Assembly: GCA_054601695.1 (NCBI GenBank)
Contig: BAAHQB010000100.1
Coordinates: 310,001 to 374,000 of the forward strand
Source: Amorphochlora amoebiformis
Taxonomy: Eukaryota; Cercozoa; Chlorarachniophyceae
DNA length: 64,000 bases
Direction: 5' to 3'
The position numbers and the translations under genes are program-made. Shown one piece after another: positions 25,318 to 64,000 of this stretch. The notes below the pieces were generated by a model, which saw nothing but the letters and a program-made list of their open reading frames with translations, made no database searches and was not told the DNA's origin. Position 1 is the first letter of the stretch; every line of letters begins with the position of its first letter.

Positions 25318-25650
25318 GTTAGGTTAAGGTTAAGGTAAAGGTTTGGTTTCTGGCATTAGGGTTAGGGTTAGGATTCGGTCGCTAGCATTAAGGTTAGGTT
25401 TAGGGTTCGGGTTAGGGTATTAGGGTTTAAAGGGTTCCTACCTAGAACCTTATCTGGAGTTTAATAATAACCCTAACCCTAACCCTAACCTAACCTTAAC
25501 CCTAACCCTAACCTTAACCCTAAGGGTTAGCTTAGGGTTAGGGTTAGGGAGGCTTAGGGTTAGGGAGGCTTAGGGTTAGGGAGGGTTTGGGTTAGGGTTG
25601 GGGTTAGGGTTAGGGTTAGGGTTAGGGTTAGGGTTAGGGTTAGGGTTAGG
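25318..25650. repeat. Compound telomeric array with two strand switches
   Basis: TTAGGG-type units (25318-25430) are followed by a short unique spacer, then CCCTAA units (about 25470-25523), then an abrupt CCCTAAGGGTTAG junction (about 25518-25530) into TTAGGG units (to 25650), including eight perfect copies at the end. The block lies inside an intron of the minus-strand gene. Confidence 0.9.
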
Positions 25651-25694
25651 GCGGTTAACTCTTCGGTCCTAATGAAGTGTGGGTGACAGTAGAC

Positions 25695-25737
25695 TAGACG
25701 ATTCCAAAACATTTCGATTAATTCGGCTTCGCTCACC

Positions 25738-25780
<43 letters not shown>

Positions 25781-26109
25781 TAAACTATTTTCTACTATCA
25801 TTATTATTGCTATTTATACTGTATTGATTTTTTGATATTCTTATTCCTATACAATTATAATGAATCCATAGCATACATATATATGCTGTGAAAATCTCAA
25901 TATTACCAACACTTTATTGCTATTTATAGTATTTCATTTATTGCTATTTAAAGTATTTCATTTTTTTGCTATTAATAGCAATTCATTGCTTTCATTAAGG
26001 TACCTCCTCTCTGGAGCCCTGAACGGTTTCTTGATTATTGAAAATATAGCTCACTCTCCATACTCGCTCGGGCTTACCATCAAGACTGCATGTATATGTA
26101 TGTATATAT

Positions 26110-26171
<62 letters not shown>

Positions 26172-26233
26172 TATTGAATATATAGCTCACTCTCCATACT
26201 CGCTCGGGCTTGCCATCAAGGCTGCATATATAT

Positions 26234-26282
<49 letters not shown>

Positions 26283-26331
26283 TTGAATATATAGCTCACT
26301 CTCCATACTCGCTCGGGCTTGCCATCAAGGC

Positions 26332-26395
<64 letters not shown>

Positions 26396-26488
26396 GGCTA
26401 TTGAAAAGATAATTCACTCCCCCTAGTCGCTTAGGCTTACCATCAAGGCACTATAACATATGTATATATATATACATATTTATATACG

Positions 26489-26519
<31 letters not shown>

Positions 26520-26552
26520 GCATATGTATATATATATGTGTATACATATATA

Positions 26553-26593
<41 letters not shown>

Positions 26594-26680
26594 TATTTCA
26601 TAGTCTTGACGGTAAGTCGGAGAGGTAGAGAAGAGTGAGCTAACTGAACATAAATACATAAATACACACACACACACACA

Positions 26681-26723
<43 letters not shown>

Positions 26724-26786
26724 GGATATGTATGTATACATATGTCTATATATATGCATGTCTTATAAATGAACATTTAAACATAT

Positions 26787-26819
<33 letters not shown>

Positions 26820-26839
26820 ATATATATAAATATATATAC

Positions 26840-26872
<33 letters not shown>

Positions 26873-27127
26873 TACATGTTGAATACATACATTTATATAT
26901 ACATATACATACACATATATATATACATATATATATACATATATGTATGTATATATATATGTACATCTAAATATATATATGTAACATAAATATATATATA
27001 TATATATGTATATATGTATATATTATAAAAGACCCTGTTCGGTTGGACTCGTTAGGAGGAAGATAGCCGAGGACAAACCTGGTATTAATATACATACATA
27101 TATATATATATATATATATGTATATAG

Positions 27128-27173
<46 letters not shown>

Positions 27174-27326
27174 TGTACATATATTTATATATATATATAT
27201 ATATTATATATATATATATATTACGTAAATTTACAAATACTTAGTACCCGTGATAGAATAAGACATTCCCAGGAGATAGACCCCGACTTCTCAGAATGCG
27301 AAGACCTAAAGGTATATATGTATATG

Positions 27327-27379
<53 letters not shown>

Positions 27380-27491
27380 CGCATATATATTCATACATGC
27401 AAGATTGTTAGGAAATGTATACCTATGATCGGGTGGCCTCTGCATCTAAACATCCGATCTCGAAGCTTTACCTTATTGTTACATATATCTA

Positions 27492-27530
<39 letters not shown>

Positions 27531-27671
27531 CGTAAATCGTAACTGTGCTTAGGTATTAAAAGCAAAAGATTATACATATTTAACGACATACAATGTATTT
27601 ATAACTATATATATATATATATATATATACATACATATCTTACCTTTTTCTCTCTATATTATATATATATA

Positions 27672-27717
<46 letters not shown>

Positions 27718-27878
27718 CGTAAATCGTAACTGTGCTTAGGTATTAAAAGCAAAAGATTATACATATTTAACGACATACAATGTATTTATAACTATATATA
27801 TATATATATATATATACATACATATCTTACCTTTTTCTCTCTATATTATACATATAAATAGGTATTATGCTTACATTA

Positions 27879-27910
<32 letters not shown>

Positions 27911-28100
27911 TGATATACATATACATGTACTTTTATTTATTTTAATTATATATATATATAGATATATATACATACAGACATATATATATATATATATATA
28001 TAATGTGTATATAAATAAACATACATATATAAATATAACAATAGTGTAACAAAGGATAGACCTAAAACATTCTGCAATTCTTGGAAATATATTCACACAC

Positions 28101-28132
<32 letters not shown>

Positions 28133-28143
28133 CATACATTTAT

Positions 28144-28200
<57 letters not shown>

Positions 28201-28201
28201 C

Positions 28202-28247
<46 letters not shown>

Positions 28248-28587
28248 CACATATGTACACACATAAATGGAAACAACACTGTATGTACATAGAAGATTCT
28301 GAAATTCTTGGAAACTTCCTACCCCTCGTCGGAAACGGAAGCTTGGCCCAACTATTTCGTCGTCAATCCCACGATGCTATCATATAGACATCCATATTAA
28401 TAGGTACATATATATGTATGTATTATATTATAATATATATATATATATAATATATTTATAGACATTAAAGTATAAGGTCTCCAGAATATGAAGATACATA
28501 GACAGGGGGAAGAAGAATATATGGGTAAGAATACACCACTTATATGTATATATGTGTAAATATACATACAAGTATATATCTTGGATA

Positions 28588-28618
<31 letters not shown>

Positions 28619-28662
28619 TTAGATAATATCTATTATATATATATACATATATAATATATATG

Positions 28663-28717
<55 letters not shown>

Positions 28718-28958
28718 GTGTTAGCGGTAGCATACTGGAGTTGTTATATCGGAGAACACGGGTTATACGTACACACGCATATATACATGTATGTATATGT
28801 ATGTATATGTATAAATATATATATATATATATATATTTAGTATATATACATATATATATCATTTTCGGTAGTAGCATATAATTATTTGAGAAGACAAAAA
28901 GTTTATAAACACACACACACACACACACAAAACACACGCACACAAAACACACACACAC

Positions 28959-29025
<67 letters not shown>

Positions 29026-29137
29026 TGTACCGGAGTTGTTATATCGTTCGAGAAAACAGGTTGTGTCTTGGGATACTGATGTCTGCCTGAGACATTTCAA
29101 TAAAGTAGTTGATAATGTGCAATATATACTGATTGTG

Positions 29138-29192
<55 letters not shown>

Positions 29193-29267
29193 TATGTATG
29201 CACAAAAATTACATTCTATTGTATACATAAATACATATGTATATTTATACTCTATATATACATATAT

Positions 29268-29299
<32 letters not shown>

Positions 29300-29362
29300 G
29301 TGAAAATTATTTTCTATTTAGGATTTAATGCAGAAATGTATACATCACAAATATAAATATGA

Positions 29363-29393
<31 letters not shown>

Positions 29394-29558
29394 CTTATAT
29401 ATATATATATGTATGTATGTATATATGCATATAATAGACGTAACCTAGGATTTTAGAAGCGTTCTTCATTTCCATAGCTATCTCCTTCCATGTGCGCGTC
29501 TATTCCAAATATATACAAATGCATCTATGAGTATATATGCGTATATATATGTACTATG

Positions 29559-29608
<50 letters not shown>

Positions 29609-29651
29609 TACGTATATTACATATATACATAATATATAAGTGTATATATAT

Positions 29652-29697
<46 letters not shown>

Positions 29698-29773
29698 AAT
29701 ATCTGCCCAAACATACGGACATACATTCATATACATACACCCATATCCCAACCTCTACACATAACCATCATCC

Positions 29774-29820
<47 letters not shown>

Positions 29821-29897
29821 AACCCGAACAAATCACATATACTATGATATATTTTACAATATGCAATACACACAAATATATATGTGTATGTATGTAA

Positions 29898-29937
<40 letters not shown>

Positions 29938-30525
29938 GTATATGTATATGTGTGTGTACTTTATGTACATAAACAGGATATATACATTTACTTATATTAT
30001 ATTCATTATTTACATATTCACCTGAACTACTCCACTCTCATCCTTAACATCAACCGTTTCATTAATACCCTTCTCCTTCCGCAGCTAATAGGTTAAGTCT
30101 AAGATTAGATTTGGATTAGAGGTCTAGGATACGATCTTCAGCCTTAGCCCTAGAACCATTGATTCCGCCACTTACTGGTGCTGCTATGATGGGAGCAGCC
30201 TCAGCAGATCTCATCGGGTGGGTTCCATGGAGTCTTGAGAGTGAGAGGATGCGTGTGTAGATACGCGCTAGAAAAATCGTGTAATATGTTGTTTCCGTCA
30301 ACCCTAAGCCGAAAGCTAACCCCAGAGTTTACCATATGCCTTCCACACTACACTAACCCCAACACGTATGTTGTGCGCAGGCTTAGGGTTAAGGTTAGGG
30401 TTTAGTTAGGGTTAGGGCTAGGGTTATATATGGTTAGGGCTAGGGTTAGGGATAGGGTTAGAGTTGAGGGGTACGGAAAACATCCTTCCATGGAAGAATT
30501 TATAGCGGCCAATGCTGGTGTATAT
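25695..30525 (-). CDS. PPR-like exons, second block
   Basis: Ten exons in transcription order: 30525-30475, 30267-30176, 29499-29445, 29086-29031, 28376-28323, 27465-27423, 27305-27248, 27078-27034, 26085-26004 and 25736-25695. All joints from 30176 to 25695 are phase-consistent. Wording includes [98 protein letters not shown] and [14 protein letters not shown]. The motif [15 protein letters not shown] is the typical turn and A-helix of a pentatricopeptide unit. The joint 30475-30267 is out of phase: frame 0 stops at TGA, while the long frame needs phase 1. Confidence 0.65.
26030..26455 (-). repeat. Fourfold tandem repeat derived from exon 26004-26085
   Basis: The unit TCACTCTCCATACTCGCTCG plus the following GGCTTGCCATCAAGG occurs at 26051 (the working exon) and again at about 26187, 26297 and 26414, spaced 110-136 bp apart by TA tracts of different length. 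Copies 2 and 3 are almost identical to each other and keep an acceptor-like GCAG; copy 4 has diverged. Confidence 0.9.
27531..27847. repeat. Recent 187-bp tandem duplication
   Basis: The 130-bp segment starting CGTAAATCGTAACTGTGCTT and ending ACCTTTTTCTCTCTATATTA is present at 27531-27660 and again at 27718-27847, with no difference that I can see. TA DNA separates the copies. Confidence 0.9.
28720..28768 (-). repeat. Partial copy of exon 29031-29086
   Basis: The exon's 3' half (GATATAACAACTCCGGTAC on the minus strand) recurs at 28720-28768 as GATATAACAACTCCAGTATG. It still reads PVFS.DITTP in the same frame with a 3-nt difference, and still has a GT donor, but no acceptor. Confidence 0.8.
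30380..30470 (+). repeat. TTAGGG-like array in an intron
   Basis: Degenerate GGGTTAGGGCTAG units directly follow, in transcript sense, the donor of exon 30525-30475. Confidence 0.85.
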
Positions 30526-30563
30526 CTGATAAAAGAGAGGTAAGGAAGAGTGAGTATTTCAAT

Positions 30564-30602
<39 letters not shown>

Positions 30603-30708
30603 ATTACATTCTATATAAACCAATAATCATATATATATATATATATATATATATACTTAATATAAAATATGAAAAATATATATTTAAACATAAATACGAA
30701 AAAGATAC

Positions 30709-34159
<3,451 letters not shown>

Positions 34160-34342
34160 CTGGGATTCATGAATGCATATATTTACATGTGAATGTATAT
34201 GTGTGTGTATGTATGTATGTATATATAAAAATGTATATATGTATATAAATATATACCTACATATATATATATATATATGTATATATATAATAGGATGTAA
34301 CATCATCGAATATTTCATTTATATACATAACAAATATATATA

Positions 34343-34390
<48 letters not shown>

Positions 34391-34414
34391 ATGTATGCGC
34401 ACATATAGATATAC

Positions 34415-34457
<43 letters not shown>

Positions 34458-34604
34458 TACATATACATATATACATACATATATACATATACATATATAC
34501 ATATATATATATATGTACATATATATATATATATATAAGTATATATATATATATATATAGATAGATATATATAAATAGATACGTATATTTATCGCATAGA
34601 TGAC

Positions 34605-34885
34605 CTCAATTGGTGAGAATTTGTTGATCGTCGCCACTGCTTTGCTCAATCGTGCACGTTGACTATAATTGTAAATTTACACATATATAGACGTATATAT
34701 ATATGTGTGTATAATATAATATAATATAATATAATTGTCGCTACCGCCTTGCATAGTCGCATGTTGACCGTAATTATACACATACAGATATGTGTGTATA
34801 TGTATATATATATATATATATATATGTATAATATATATATATATATATTCATTCATATATATAATATGTAATATAGACATATATA

Positions 34886-34942
<57 letters not shown>

Positions 34943-34949
34943 GTTTAAT

Positions 34950-34994
<45 letters not shown>

Positions 34995-35244
34995 AATTTA
35001 ACACATAAACATATACACGTAAACATACATGTGTATGCATATACGCATCCTCATAAAAAACATAAAACGATTCAAACATAGCTGCATATGAGTGTACAGA
35101 TTTACAATTTACTTAAATTTACCATACAAAAGTAAGAAATATATAGTACTCTGTGCTAATCTGACTAAAGCACAGTCGATCTGCCTCCCTCTCAGGAAAT
35201 CCTTGAAAACATCTATTTGCTTCCTAAAGAGAAATGGTTTATAC

Positions 35245-35297
<53 letters not shown>

Positions 35298-35349
35298 TAC
35301 ATAGTATTTGTAATTGAATATATACATATATATATATATATATATATGT

Positions 35350-35386
<37 letters not shown>

Positions 35387-35396
35387 ATACATACAT

Positions 35397-35439
<43 letters not shown>

Positions 35440-35533
35440 TATTATTATCCTCCTTCTCAGGAAAGCCTTGCAAAATTCTATTTGCTTCCTTTACAGAAAT
35501 ACGATTATATGTATACATATAATATATATATAC

Positions 35534-35564
<31 letters not shown>

Positions 35565-35759
35565 CATATACATATATATATATATATATATTATATCTAT
35601 ATCTATATATATATATATATACATGCATATGTATATATATATATACACACATATATATATATATATACATACACGTCTATATATCTATCTATCTATATAT
35701 ATCCATATACATATGTACATACACATGTGTATATCCATATACACACATACACATATAAT

Positions 35760-35798
<39 letters not shown>

Positions 35799-35891
35799 AT
35801 ATTAAGGATATGTACCTCGAAGATTACATACAGAGAACCTTGGGCTCTTAAACTCGTACCATATATATATATATATATATATATAAATATA

Positions 35892-35930
<39 letters not shown>

Positions 35931-36292
35931 TTGTAAATATATATATATACATATGTTTATTTATATATATTCTATATGTATATATATATATATATATATA
36001 TAAACATATTAAGGATAGGTACCTCGAAGATGACAAAGGGAACTTTGAGCTCCAAGTCTTGCATCAGGCTGTCGATTAGCTCGTAACTGCGGAATATACA
36101 ACACAATGTGTGCTTGTGAATTTAATATTCCATACGTATAAATTATATATATATATTTATATATATATATATATACATATATATATGTGTATTATATGTA
36201 TATATATATATATTATATATCATATGTATATATATATATATATTATATAGACATAATCGAAATACAATATTTAAACACATATATAAATAAAT

Positions 36293-36327
<35 letters not shown>

Positions 36328-36373
36328 AATTACACATATATTCACAAACATATAAAGTATTATATACATATAC

Positions 36374-36411
<38 letters not shown>

Positions 36412-36506
36412 ATATGTAAGATTGAAAACCTTTGCGTAGTGGTCATAACTTGTTTGAGAAGTTTCATAACGTCCCTATCATTTTCAACCTCTTCTTGAGA
36501 TAACAT
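34605..36506 (-). CDS. PPR-like exons, third block
   Basis: Exons 36506-36430, 36086-36023, 35223-35150 and 34644-34605 join in phases 2, 0 and 2, and the last continues in phase 0 into 34159. Wording: [60 protein letters not shown] and [14 protein letters not shown]. They read as paired amphipathic helices with repeat-like spacing, as in PPR or related alpha-solenoids. Confidence 0.7.
34735..34795 (-). repeat. Partial copy of exon 34605-34644
   Basis: The exon start plus 5' flank (GCAAAGCAGTGGCGAC with GTTGACTATAATTGTAAAT) recurs at 34735-34795 as GCAAGGCGGTAGCGAC with GTTGACCGTAATTATACAC. The copy is diverged and separated by TA/TAATA repeat. Confidence 0.8.
35440..35866 (-). repeat. Partial copies of exons 35150-35223 and 36023-36086
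   Basis: At 35440-35490 the start of exon 35223 recurs and still reads [14 protein letters not shown] in the same frame. At 35809-35865 the donor end of exon 36023 recurs (ATCTTCGAG|GTAC.TATCC) and could still splice. TA/CA repeats separate both from their parents. Confidence 0.8.
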
Positions 36507-36711
36507 CTATAGTCGTGGGTATATGAATATGTACACATACATAAATCTATAGTCGTGGGTATATACATATGCACACATTATAAAATATATTTACATATTA
36601 TTTCAACTATATATTTATTGAATGTAAACATATATATATTATATTTAGATATCTATATGTATATAATGTATTCATAAAATATTATATATATATATATATA
36701 CATCTTTAATG

Positions 36712-36747
<36 letters not shown>

Positions 36748-36880
36748 GTACACATATAGATGTATCATAGGTACGTTTGAAGAAGTGTATGAAATGTATT
36801 TATACTGTACAAACTCAGTCATATGTATATATATATCTATTTATTAATTTATATATATATATATATATGTATATATATGT

Positions 36881-36923
<43 letters not shown>

Positions 36924-36978
36924 TATTATATGTATATTAATATATGGATGTACACAAACATGGTATCAATTAGTGTAC

Positions 36979-40669
<3,691 letters not shown>

Positions 40670-40765
40670 CTGGTGATACGTAGTATATATTTATACTCTA
40701 TATATATATATATTATATAATATATGTATATATATATATATGTATATATGTAAACTATATCTCAC

Positions 40766-40805
40766 CTCATTCGATGGTGAAGAACAATCTCCAATCCGAT
40801 GTTGG
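40766..40805 (-). repeat. Decayed copy of exon 40592-40669
   Basis: The exon start recurs here: TCTTCACCATCGAATGAGGT matches TCATCACCATCAAGTGAGAT of the exon. The copy has lost the acceptor AG and gained a GTGAGA donor at the point where the exon continues. Confidence 0.8.
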
Positions 40806-40912
40806 GTAACATATATGCATATTATATATTTATATAATATATATATTTATATATATATATATATTTAGATATAATACTATATACACTCATACATATAATA
40901 TATAAAACATAC

Positions 40913-41021
<109 letters not shown>

Positions 41022-41034
41022 TATACATTCATGC

Positions 41035-41076
<42 letters not shown>

Positions 41077-41094
41077 ATATATATATATATATAC

Positions 41095-41128
<34 letters not shown>

Positions 41129-41149
41129 GTATACGAATATGTTAAATAC

Positions 41150-44536
<3,387 letters not shown>

Positions 44537-44601
44537 CTGGTATGTAGGTTTACAAATATAAATAACTATTGCATAATATATATATATATATGTATATAAA
44601 A

Positions 44602-44632
<31 letters not shown>

Positions 44633-44701
44633 CAAATATATATGTTCGCTTATATATGTAATATGACTATATATTTGTAAATATCTTTTTATACATACAA
44701 T

Positions 44702-44774
<73 letters not shown>

Positions 44775-44893
44775 TACATATCATCTAAAATATACAAAAA
44801 AAACAAAGCTTTTCACGCACGTTATGTACAACACCCACCTCCGCATCAAACTCAACACCTTTCCTTCCCCTTTTCTGCCCCCCCTGAGACAAC

Positions 44894-45840
44894 CCAGATC
44901 CACCGCCCTTCCCCCCCGCCTTTCCTCCACCTTGTAACCCATGAATTCCTCTCATCCTGCGTCTCTGTCACAACATAAGCTATAAGAAAAGTGATATTAA
45001 AGTTCAAATGCGATACCCGTATTGCCTGCCCCAGGCGCCTCGCTCTGCCCTCACCTCCTAGGGGGTACCCCCAGCAGCCCCACATATGACACTGATGGCC
45101 ACTTTCTCCCGGGGGGGGGAAAGAGGTGATGTGATTCGGGGCGTGTGGGGATGTGTTTGTGCGAGTGAGGAGGGAGGTTGCTGCGAAGAGAGTGATAATC
45201 CATGGAGCTACGTCACTGTTTGCTGCAAGCATTGTTATTCATATATCTATGCTTTTTTTAAATACAGTCCCTCAAACAAATAAAACTACGTTTCATGATC
45301 CCCGTAAAGTACCACACGGCCTTCCGCGTCCCATGCCGACGGAAAGCAAATCAGCGTGGAAGTCTGGAAGAATTCAACTTATTTCCTAATTTTTTTCACG
45401 ATCAAAAGTGCCATCACATTTTTGGTTAATTTTTTCCGAGTTTACCTTTGCATCCGGCTTACATATCGGACGATTTCGAAGGTTGAGGTCGCCGCGCTTG
45501 TCACTGCCAACCCCTCAGTCCAAATCTTGTTAGAGGATACCCCAGATATCTATATTAAGATACCGTATATATCTAGAAAACAATATATTGATATTGACAT
45601 TGGTCAGATAAAGGTCCCCACTGACTCCCCACGCCTCCTGATCAAACTTCTGGACTCCACTGCCCCGTCTATGCCGCGATCAACGTTACGTGTCGACGCT
45701 AAATGTAATTGCGCACAAATTTAAGCTCAATAGGTTTCGTTGTTGTTTTTCTTCGCCTTCTGACCAAAGCCAGAGACTGGTGGGCCGAACAATTACGTCT
45801 GCGCTGGCGTTAAACTGGCAGTAATCGTATGGATGGTGGG

Positions 45841-45908
<68 letters not shown>

Positions 45909-45967
45909 ATATATGTCTTTATAATAATGTTAATGTATATGTGTGTATATATATGTGTGTTATAATA

Positions 45968-46003
<36 letters not shown>

Positions 46004-46168
46004 CAATATACGCAAAATTTTATTTTTTAAGCTATAGACGCAAGTGAACAGGAAAAAGGAGCACTTCGACGTACCTATCTTTTCAACCTCTAGTATCTGT
46101 CCCTCTCCGTCTCTAACTTTGACGTTCGTATTAATATCTCCTCTGTCCCATTTGTAAGCCCCTCTCAC
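44894..46168 (-). CDS. Most 5' exons found for the minus-strand gene
   Basis: Exon about 46168-46075 (GAYKWDRGDINTNVKVRDGE then GQILEVEKI; donor GTACGT) and exon 44979-44894 (YVVTETQDERNSWVTRWRKG then a Gly-rich end; donor GTTGTC) join in phase 1 (G|CT) and on to 44536 in phase 0. The frame of the first exon is closed by TGA about 12 nt upstream of 46168 and has no ATG there, so it needs an acceptor inside that gap or a further 5' exon. The true start codon is therefore not identified; the gene probably begins between 46.17 and 47.2 kb. Confidence 0.5.
45300..45830 (+). other. Balanced-composition block inside a long intron; 122-codon ORF
   Basis: The intron between exons 46075 and 44979 is about 1.1 kb and unusually TA-poor. 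It contains a plus-strand open frame at 45356-45724 with a hydrophobic N-terminal third (FLIFFTIKSAITFLVNFF) and a hydrophilic end. No homologue is recognised, and a pyrimidine-rich neighbourhood gives weak splice-like sites. It could be an exon of a nested gene or remnants of a mobile element. Confidence 0.3.
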
Positions 46169-46169
46169 G

Positions 46170-47282
46170 TAGTATCATACAACCACAGACTGCAGGGTTT
46201 TCAGCTGCGCGGGTAGCAACTATTCAAACATAATTAAGATTCTAATCTGGAATAAGGTTCCATTTAGGTTTGGTTGGATTGATGAATACTTAGATTCAAG
46301 ATTTCACCAGATTTCACAGGATCACAGTTATTTATGATTGGCAGCCACAATAAATAATACTTATAATTGACTTTCGTAGGGTAAGTTTCGAATCCAAGAG
46401 AACTTAAATTCAGCGCGCTAGATGGAGAGGGGTTGAGACTTGAGAGTATGACGCAATAATATCTTCATTCGATAGAAATTCGATTATTACTCTTTGTTAT
46501 CAATGGTTGTAATGGGGAGTGATACACTTGAACAAATCGTATAGGAGTGGTTGTACAGCTGGAGATTGTTACACAATTCAACTGACTGGAGATCAACTGG
46601 TTCACCTATTCTAGAATATTCCAATTATAATTCAAATTGAGTTTGCTTCAATCACGCCAAATGTACGATTATACGACGGGGTCTTCGATGGCGGTCTGGT
46701 CCATTCGACGGTCATACCATTTCATTTGAAGTTCAATTTAATATTTCTCAATTGAAGCTCATCCACAACAGCCTGGTCTGTGACACAGCTACAGGGGGCA
46801 ATATGTACGTTGATCTGGCGCGTATATCGGTAACAGCAGGTCGCTATCAGCCGTCGGGGTCACCTCTTACGCGTGTAAGTGACTCTCGCTACGCGTGTCA
46901 AGTGACTCTCGCTGCGTGTGGGATGTTCGTCGACTGTCATCATGGCGATGATATCTTTCCTCTCTCGGATGTGGAATACGCTGGTTGCCGGAAAACACAC
47001 CGCGAAATTTAAGTGGTGTTTACCTGGTGATTTCACCTTGAATACTTAGTCCGAAACGCTTGGATATCAGAAAATTCAATTTCGGGGAAATCTAAAAAAG
47101 TCGGCATACATGTCATTTCGCACGAGCCTTGGCGCGTGCATCGGCCATTTCTGGAGAGAATTTGATATTATCACCCAAACCAAGACTCCGCCTTAGATTA
47201 TCTAAAATTTCGGGTTTTCGCGCGAAACTACCACAACGCAAGCTGGACACGCGTCCCTCTCGCTGCGCCAGACCAGAGCAAC
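46170..47282. promoter_or_regulatory. Interval between divergent genes, probable two-way promoter region
   Basis: About 1.1 kb lie between the first recognisable minus-strand exon and the protease start codon. The interval is free of TA microsatellite and contains a tandem repeat, ACGCGTGT(C)AAGTGACTCTCGCT, twice at about 46869-46915. No TATA box, initiator or binding site could be assigned from known motifs. An 86-codon open frame at 46752-47012 has no supporting features. Confidence 0.4.

Positions 47283-64000
<16,718 letters not shown>

Overview
The window is nuclear DNA from an intron-dense microbial eukaryote. Short, GC-balanced coding exons (15 to about 700 nt, mostly 30-150 nt) sit in introns made largely of (TA)n microsatellite with CA/GA/CT tracts. 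Arrays of TTAGGG/CCCTAA lie inside introns. Introns follow GT-AG with a loose gtat/gtaa donor. There are no bacterial-style operons and no tRNA or rRNA genes. Low-confidence lineage guess: an alga, perhaps a stramenopile, because of the PT-repeat extracellular protease and the PPR-type protein. Nearly all annotated proteins had to be assembled by hand from exons using splice signals and codon phase; long open frames of alternating I/Y, H/T or C/V are translated microsatellite, not genes.

Layout. (1) 1-2505, plus strand: the 3' end of an unrecognised gene. (2) 2506-3429: gene-free interval between convergent 3' ends. (3) 3430-about 46170, minus strand: one very large gene, or two or three adjacent ones, with more than 55 reconstructed exons. 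Exons between 8.9 and 18.6 kb encode pentatricopeptide-like (PPR) helical repeats, exons between 27 and 36 kb encode further PPR-like segments, and the 3' end (3430-5361) is a large proline-rich tail with an 18-nt tandem repeat. Codon phase is continuous through most of it, but four joints (about 30.3, 25.3, 23.4 and 5.6-6.5 kb) could not be closed. (4) 46.17-47.28 kb: interval between divergent genes. (5) 47283-64000 and beyond, plus strand: a secreted ADAM/reprolysin-like metalloprotease gene assembled from 33 exons. It has a signal peptide, a propeptide, an M12B catalytic domain with [11 protein letters not shown], a disintegrin domain, a Cys-rich region, a Pro/Thr linker, a possible sugar-binding-like domain and a second Pro/Thr linker cut by the window end.

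The most unusual features are structural. At least ten introns carry a decayed copy of part of the adjoining exon ('exon echoes') separated by TA tracts. A 104-bp intron in the protease gene consists mostly of telomeric repeat. Two oppositely oriented copies of a tRNA-derived SINE-like element end directly in (TA)n, which suggests a source for the microsatellites. The PPR-type gene would act in RNA metabolism, probably in an organelle; the protease is secretory. Nothing suggests that the two work together beyond a shared divergent upstream interval.
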